From positions 1 to 23,245 of the IMG/VR virus record IMGVR_UViG_3300021092_000222: 23,245 nucleotides of DNA; one strand, written 5' to 3'. Positions 19,897 through 23,245 of the stretch are shown piece after piece. The position numbers were made by a program, and so were the translations under genes. Below the pieces are notes generated by a model. It was not told where the DNA came from. It saw only the letters and a list, made by a program, of their open reading frames with translations, and did no database searches. The number at the start of each line of letters is the position of its first letter. Position 1 is the stretch's first letter. Origin of the DNA: a virus.

Positions 19897-20862
19897 TTAC
19901 GACGCGTTCAAGTCAGCAGCAATGCCGTGCGCGGCCTGCTGGCGAACCATGAGGCCATATTCGCAAAGCATCATGCGCTTTTCCGCATCGCCCGTCTTCG
20001 CCAGGTCCATCGTCTGGATCGGGCGGAGAATGGCGGTAGCCGCGTATTCCGGATCAAGCACGAACGCATCACGCTCACGCTGGAAGCGGTTAGGCACTAC
20101 AGACACCGCACCAAAGTCAGACACATAAACGTCAGCAGCGCCGATAATCACAGTCGGGCGAGGGGTCGCCTGATTGTAACGGATTTCGGCAATGCCAGCG
20201 AAGCCAGAAACCGCCTGCTTGTTGAACGGGCCAACCATCAGGATTTTCGGCGTACCGCCCTGCGTCCACACCTTGGAAATGACATCCTTCAGGATGGTTT
20301 CCGTGAAAGTGCGCTGCGTACCATCAACGCGGGTGGCGTTCACAACACCGTTAGAAACGGTGGGGTCAGAACCGCCAGAGCCATAGTTGGTGTTGGTGCG
20401 CAGGAACGCGGGAAGGCCCGCAGTCTGGCGCGCAGTGGCGTTGTTACCAGCGTTGGCGGCCTTAGAGGCAAGCAACGTGGCTTCCATGTCGCGCTTCAGT
20501 TCTGCACCGTTCTTCGCCATCTGATAAGCGAGTTCCGAACGGCGACCAGCCTTGTCCACGCTCTCCAGGGTACCGGAGATCACAACCGTCTTGCGGCTGA
20601 TCTGCGTGTAATTGCCCAGACGAGTGGTGGGGGTCACGGCATCGAAGGACGAAATATCATCGCCTTCAAGCGCCGCATTGGTGGTAGAAGCCGCCGCCAG
20701 GCTATCGGTCTGCCACTCAAAGAACGTGTTCTTCACGTTCACGCGGGCAGTGTTAGACTGGAACGGGGTTTCTTCCGGCGAAATGTTGTAGATCACATTC
20801 GCCAGGTCTTCACGGATGCCCTTGGCATCATAACGCGTGAAGGTATTGGTTACGATAGTCAT
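19897..20862 (-). CDS. Major capsid protein, SU10-like (HK97 fold)
   Basis: A 321-residue capsid subunit of the SU10 major capsid family. Diagnostic segments are EDLANVIYNISPEETPF (residues 18-34), FEWQTD (48-53), LEGDD (65-69), LGNYTQISRKTVVISGT (82-98), then KAGRRSELAYQMAKNGAEL and KRDMEATLLASK, and a TAGLPAFLRTNTNYG stretch. The A-x-V-I-Y-N-I-S-P...TPF and GNYTQISRK phrases are nearly constant in the family, so the assignment is strong. The product should form the icosahedral or elongated shell with the scaffold encoded just upstream. AAAGGAAA lies 6 bases before ATG 20862, an excellent ribosome site. The downstream hairpin may help to raise its level relative to later genes. Confidence 0.93.
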   Translation of the reverse strand: MTIVTNTFTRYDAKGIREDLANVIYNISPEETPFQSNTARVNVKNTFFEWQTDSLAAASTTNAALEGDDISSFDAVTPTTRLGNYTQISRKTVVISGTLESVDKAGRRSELAYQMAKNGAELKRDMEATLLASKAANAGNNATARQTAGLPAFLRTNTNYGSGGSDPTVSNGVVNATRVDGTQRTFTETILKDVISKVWTQGGTPKILMVGPFNKQAVSGFAGIAEIRYNQATPRPTVIIGAADVYVSDFGAVSVVPNRFQRERDAFVLDPEYAATAILRPIQTMDLAKTGDAEKRMMLCEYGLMVRQQAAHGIAADLNAS

Positions 20863-20875
20863 AGCCTATTTCCTT

Positions 20876-21889
20876 TCAGAGCATCGCCGCCAAAACGCTG
20901 GCGGCATCGTTGACAGTCCCGGTTTTAGCGAGACGCTGCTTTGCACGGGTTACATCTGTAACGCTCTTGGTGCCAGGAACATTTACGGCGGAACCCGGCT
21001 TAACGGGCCTTGTCGCCACAGGCTGCGGCTTCACTGAAGACTGCGCCTTTCTGTTCCCCATGTCATACAGCATGGCTTTACGCAAAATCGCCACATGCTC
21101 GGCTTTGCTCAAAGAATTGATTTCAACGTCACTCAATCCCTGATCCGCAAGCCAACTACGCAACTGCTTTTTGCCTTCAGTGGCCACCTTCTCATCTTTC
21201 CATTCAGGAATGATTTCAGGAAGCCGCTGTGCTTGTTGAATAAGCAAAGCCTTCATTTGCTCGGTGGTTTGTTGCTCAAAAGCCTGACCAATCCTTTGTT
21301 GCTCGGCCTGAATAGCCGTCAACTTAGCATGGCGTTCCTCTTGAGCCTTCCGCCACTGACGCTCTAACTTGGTCGCCTGAATGGGGTCTTCATCATAAAG
21401 ACGGTCCCAATCAGGTTGTTGATCCAGTTGTTGTTGCGCCTGCAACTGCTGCTGTAACGCGCCCAAAAGCGTCGCATACTGCGCCCGCTCTTGCCGGATG
21501 GCTTCAGCCTCTGCATGGAACGCCTTGCGCTCTTCCGCTAGTTGCTGTGTCTTCCGGCTATAGTCCGACTGCCGCGAATAACCACGGGCCAACTCGTCAA
21601 GCGTGACCTCGACTTCTTCGCCATTAACTTTAACCTTAATGGACTCAGGAAGCCTTTCTTGAGGTTGCTCTTCTTGCTGGTCGCTATCCTCACTTTCATC
21701 GGTTTCCTCAACAGTATCTTCGGATTGCACCGCTTCCTCTGTCTCGGTGCCTTCGGCTTGCGCCTCGGGCTGCTGCGCCTCACCGTCCTGGATGTCACCT
21801 TCATCGGTGGCCAGAATATCGGCTATGGCATCTTGTGCCTGGTGAATTCCGATCCCGCCTTCAGCGGGGGTGCCGGATGTTACAGACAT
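20876..21889 (-). CDS. Capsid scaffolding protein
   Basis: A 337-residue protein with the usual layout of phage scaffolds. It has a disordered, very acidic N-terminal region (residues about 29-76), a short folded motif VKVNGEEVEVTLDELARGY (86-104) with SRQSDYSRKTQQLAEERK after it, and a long Gln/Glu/Arg-rich coiled coil (about 115-235). A helical segment follows (LPEIIPEWKDEKVATEGK, SWLADQGLSDVEINSLSK), then a basic C-terminal tail (KSVTDVTRAKQRLAKTG) that would bind the capsid interior. ATG 21889 is preferred over TTG 21892 because AAGGAAG is 5 bases upstream. It lies directly before the capsid gene, as expected. No protease gene or protease domain is seen nearby. Confidence 0.85.
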   Translation of the reverse strand: MSVTSGTPAEGGIGIHQAQDAIADILATDEGDIQDGEAQQPEAQAEGTETEEAVQSEDTVEETDESEDSDQQEEQPQERLPESIKVKVNGEEVEVTLDELARGYSRQSDYSRKTQQLAEERKAFHAEAEAIRQERAQYATLLGALQQQLQAQQQLDQQPDWDRLYDEDPIQATKLERQWRKAQEERHAKLTAIQAEQQRIGQAFEQQTTEQMKALLIQQAQRLPEIIPEWKDEKVATEGKKQLRSWLADQGLSDVEINSLSKAEHVAILRKAMLYDMGNRKAQSSVKPQPVATRPVKPGSAVNVPGTKSVTDVTRAKQRLAKTGTVNDAASVLAAML

Positions 21890-21903
21890 CAAATCTTCCT
21901 TTT

Positions 21904-22161
21904 CTAATATCGCTTCTCAGCGAGTGACGCGGCCACTTTTCCACTATCAATAGCGGCTTGAAGCGCCCGCAAAAACTCATGCAAACCACGCATTGTGGCA
22001 TGGATATACTTCTGATCTGCTTCAAACTTGGCGTTACGCCACTGTTCAAACAAATCCTTTTCAACCACTTCCACCGCTGCCTTCAGCGTCGGGTCATTCA
22101 TCAACCGCAGGGCATCATTCCCTGCGGCAATCTGTGAAGCCAAATCAGACAATTGGGCCAC
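21904..22161 (-). CDS. Small helical protein between portal and scaffold
   Basis: An 85-residue helical protein (MAQLSDLASQIAAGNDALRL, DPTLKAAVEVVEKDLFEQWR, GLHEFLRALQAAIDSGKVAA). Proteins of this size and pattern, with a D-P-x-L-K-A-A...E.......W motif, occur after the portal gene in many tailed phages and have no assigned role. The start is GTG 22161, inside the end of the portal gene (17-base overlap), with GCGGA a few bases upstream; an ATG at 22165 is in the portal frame and does not serve this gene. It may assist head assembly. Confidence 0.68.
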   Translation of the reverse strand: MAQLSDLASQIAAGNDALRLMNDPTLKAAVEVVEKDLFEQWRNAKFEADQKYIHATMRGLHEFLRALQAAIDSGKVAASLAEKRY

Positions 22162-23245
22162 CCATTCCGCCAGGCGCCATGTTAGCGCCCATTACTTGCG
22201 GGGGCGCCATCATCTGCTGGCGCTGCATTGCCTGCTGGCGCATCATTTCGCGGTCCCGCTCCATATTGGCGCGGATCGCCGCCACATCAATCTGCGCGCC
22301 ATAACGGGCCTGCATTTCCGCAATCTTCACCATCAAGTCAGCCTCAAACTGATCGCGTTGCAAATCATCCTTTCGGATCATCTCTTCACGCTTCAAATCT
22401 AGTTCTGCCGCCTTCTTCTGAATATCCGCCTGGATTGCCGCCATCTGCGCCTGGGCTAGCATTTCTTCCGGCGAAGGCTTTGGCGGTTGCGGCGGCTGCG
22501 GTGGCATCATGGCCGGATCGCTGAAGAACTGATCCGCGTCCTTAAAGCCAGACAACGCCAAAATCTGCGCCAGCGTATTACGGTACTGAGAAAGGCTTAC
22601 CAACGGATTATTCATACCCGCTAATTGCAAAATCTGCTCTTGTTTCGCCAAAACCGTAGTAAGAACCTGAACCTTTTCCTGATCCGTGCCGCCGCCAAGC
22701 GCCACATTAACAACCACATCCATATTGGCATCCCAGCCTCGCGGATCAATCGGAACAAACTGCCCGCGCAGCCGAACCATGCGATTAGGACGCTGGTTCT
22801 GGATCGCCAACCGCAGCAAACCACCAAACAGGCGCTTCATGCCCGTTTCGGCAAAGATACGCGCAATCAACTCCATGCGCTGTTGGGCCGCCGAAACCGT
22901 AGCAGCCACCGCAGCCTTGGTGGAAGATTGCAGCGAATCAGCCGCCAAACCAGAAGCAGCCTTGGTGATACCTGTGCGGTTCTCCCGCATTTCATCCATG
23001 TAAGCCAGCATTGGGAACGCCTGCTGACCAACAAACGGCATAGCGAAAGGTTGCACCATACCAGGGGCGCGCATACGAATGACGCCACCAACTTCAGTAT
23101 TCAACACATCATCCATATTGGCCTGGCCTTCAACCACGCCAACCCGCGGGTGGATCGCCAACGCCAAACTGTCCAACATATTGCGCTGGATATTCGACTT
23201 AATCCGTTGAATATCCATAACCTGATCCGCCACAGACATACCAAA
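22145..23245 (-). CDS. Portal protein, P22-like (C-terminal part; 5' end outside window)
   Basis: 366 residues of a larger protein are visible; the frame is open to the right edge, so the true start lies outside, and the ATG at 23239 is internal. The portal forms the 12-fold ring at the capsid vertex through which DNA is packaged. Recognisable P22-like text includes NRTGITKAASGLAADSLQSS, TVSAAQQRMELIARIFAETG, KRLFGGLLRLAIQNQ and GQFVPIDPRGWDANMDVVVN with VALGGGTDQEK. The last 125 or so residues form a Pro-rich hinge (PPQPPQPPKPSPEE) followed by a long charged helix and a Met/Gln/Pro-rich end. This fits the C-terminal barrel region of podovirus portals. Head genes follow directly. Confidence 0.88.
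   Translation of the reverse strand, partial: FGMSVADQVMDIQRIKSNIQRNMLDSLALAIHPRVGVVEGQANMDDVLNTEVGGVIRMRAPGMVQPFAMPFVGQQAFPMLAYMDEMRENRTGITKAASGLAADSLQSSTKAAVAATVSAAQQRMELIARIFAETGMKRLFGGLLRLAIQNQRPNRMVRLRGQFVPIDPRGWDANMDVVVNVALGGGTDQEKVQVLTTVLAKQEQILQLAGMNNPLVSLSQYRNTLAQILALSGFKDADQFFSDPAMMPPQPPQPPKPSPEEMLAQAQMAAIQADIQKKAAELDLKREEMIRKDDLQRDQFEADLMVKIAEMQARYGAQIDVAAIRANMERDREMMRQQAMQRQQMMAPPQVMGANMAPGGMGGPIV

Noticed and set aside
19927-20913. 328-residue open frame on the plus strand, antisense to the capsid gene
   Set aside because: It mirrors the capsid gene almost exactly, has no ribosome site and a His/Arg-rich composition typical of antisense reading; the capsid match on the other strand is strong.
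1-23245. tRNA genes, integrase, att sites, insertion sequences, CRISPR arrays
   Set aside because: No cloverleaf, recombinase motif, terminal repeats or regularly spaced direct repeats were seen on reading both strands.

Overview
The window is a stretch of a tailed double-stranded DNA bacteriophage genome (or prophage) with short-tailed, podovirus-type virion genes. The signs are a P22-like portal protein, a scaffold, an SU10-like major capsid protein, an SU10-like adaptor, a beta-propeller tail nozzle protein, large Ala/Gly/Gln-rich ejection-type proteins with an embedded transglycosylase, and a holin/endolysin lysis set. No bacterial housekeeping gene, rRNA, tRNA, integrase, insertion sequence or CRISPR array was seen. 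Base composition is intermediate. A gene-transfer-agent-type holin, a GH108 endolysin, a GcrA-like DNA-binding domain and a zinc-ribbon regulator of a kind I associate with alphaproteobacterial phages make an alphaproteobacterial host likely; that is inference only.

Layout. (1) 1-1532, minus strand: a DNA metabolism module read leftwards, with a small helix-turn-helix protein, a RusA-type Holliday-junction resolvase and a PD-(D/E)XK nuclease that runs off the left edge. (2) 1533-1644: a divergent control region with an inverted repeat that overlaps two opposed promoter-like -35 boxes. (3) 1645-3133, plus strand: a compact island of small genes (membrane peptide, helical protein, SANT/GcrA-like protein, two overlapping frames, HTH plus zinc-ribbon protein). 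(4) 3132-3160: an intrinsic terminator for the leftward late operon, lying where the two transcription units converge. (5) 3220-23245, minus strand: one very tightly packed late operon. In transcription order it holds portal, small helical protein, scaffold, capsid, hypothetical, glycosyltransferase, adaptor, Gp80-like protein, fibre 1, Gly-rich adhesin 1, 20-residue-repeat protein, fibre 2, Gly-rich adhesin 2, conserved unknown, small membrane protein, nozzle, small protein, GNAT-like protein, ejection protein, small linker protein, transglycosylase ejection protein, third ejection protein, HTH-metallophosphoesterase, small acidic protein, holin, endolysin, DUF6496-like protein.

How it works together. 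Head assembly genes come first, then a host-range cassette of fibres, repeat protein and two paralogous glycine-rich adhesins placed between the adaptor and the nozzle. The nozzle, ejection proteins and lysis genes follow. Most late genes overlap as ATGA or TGATG or are a few bases apart, which points to translational coupling. A 9-bp GC-rich hairpin after the capsid gene may set the ratio of capsid to distal products.

There is no gene-free stretch longer than 300 bases. The longest are 1134-1256, 1533-1644 and 3134-3219, each described below. Starts are given at the codon best supported by Shine-Dalgarno position, so several differ from the longest open frame.
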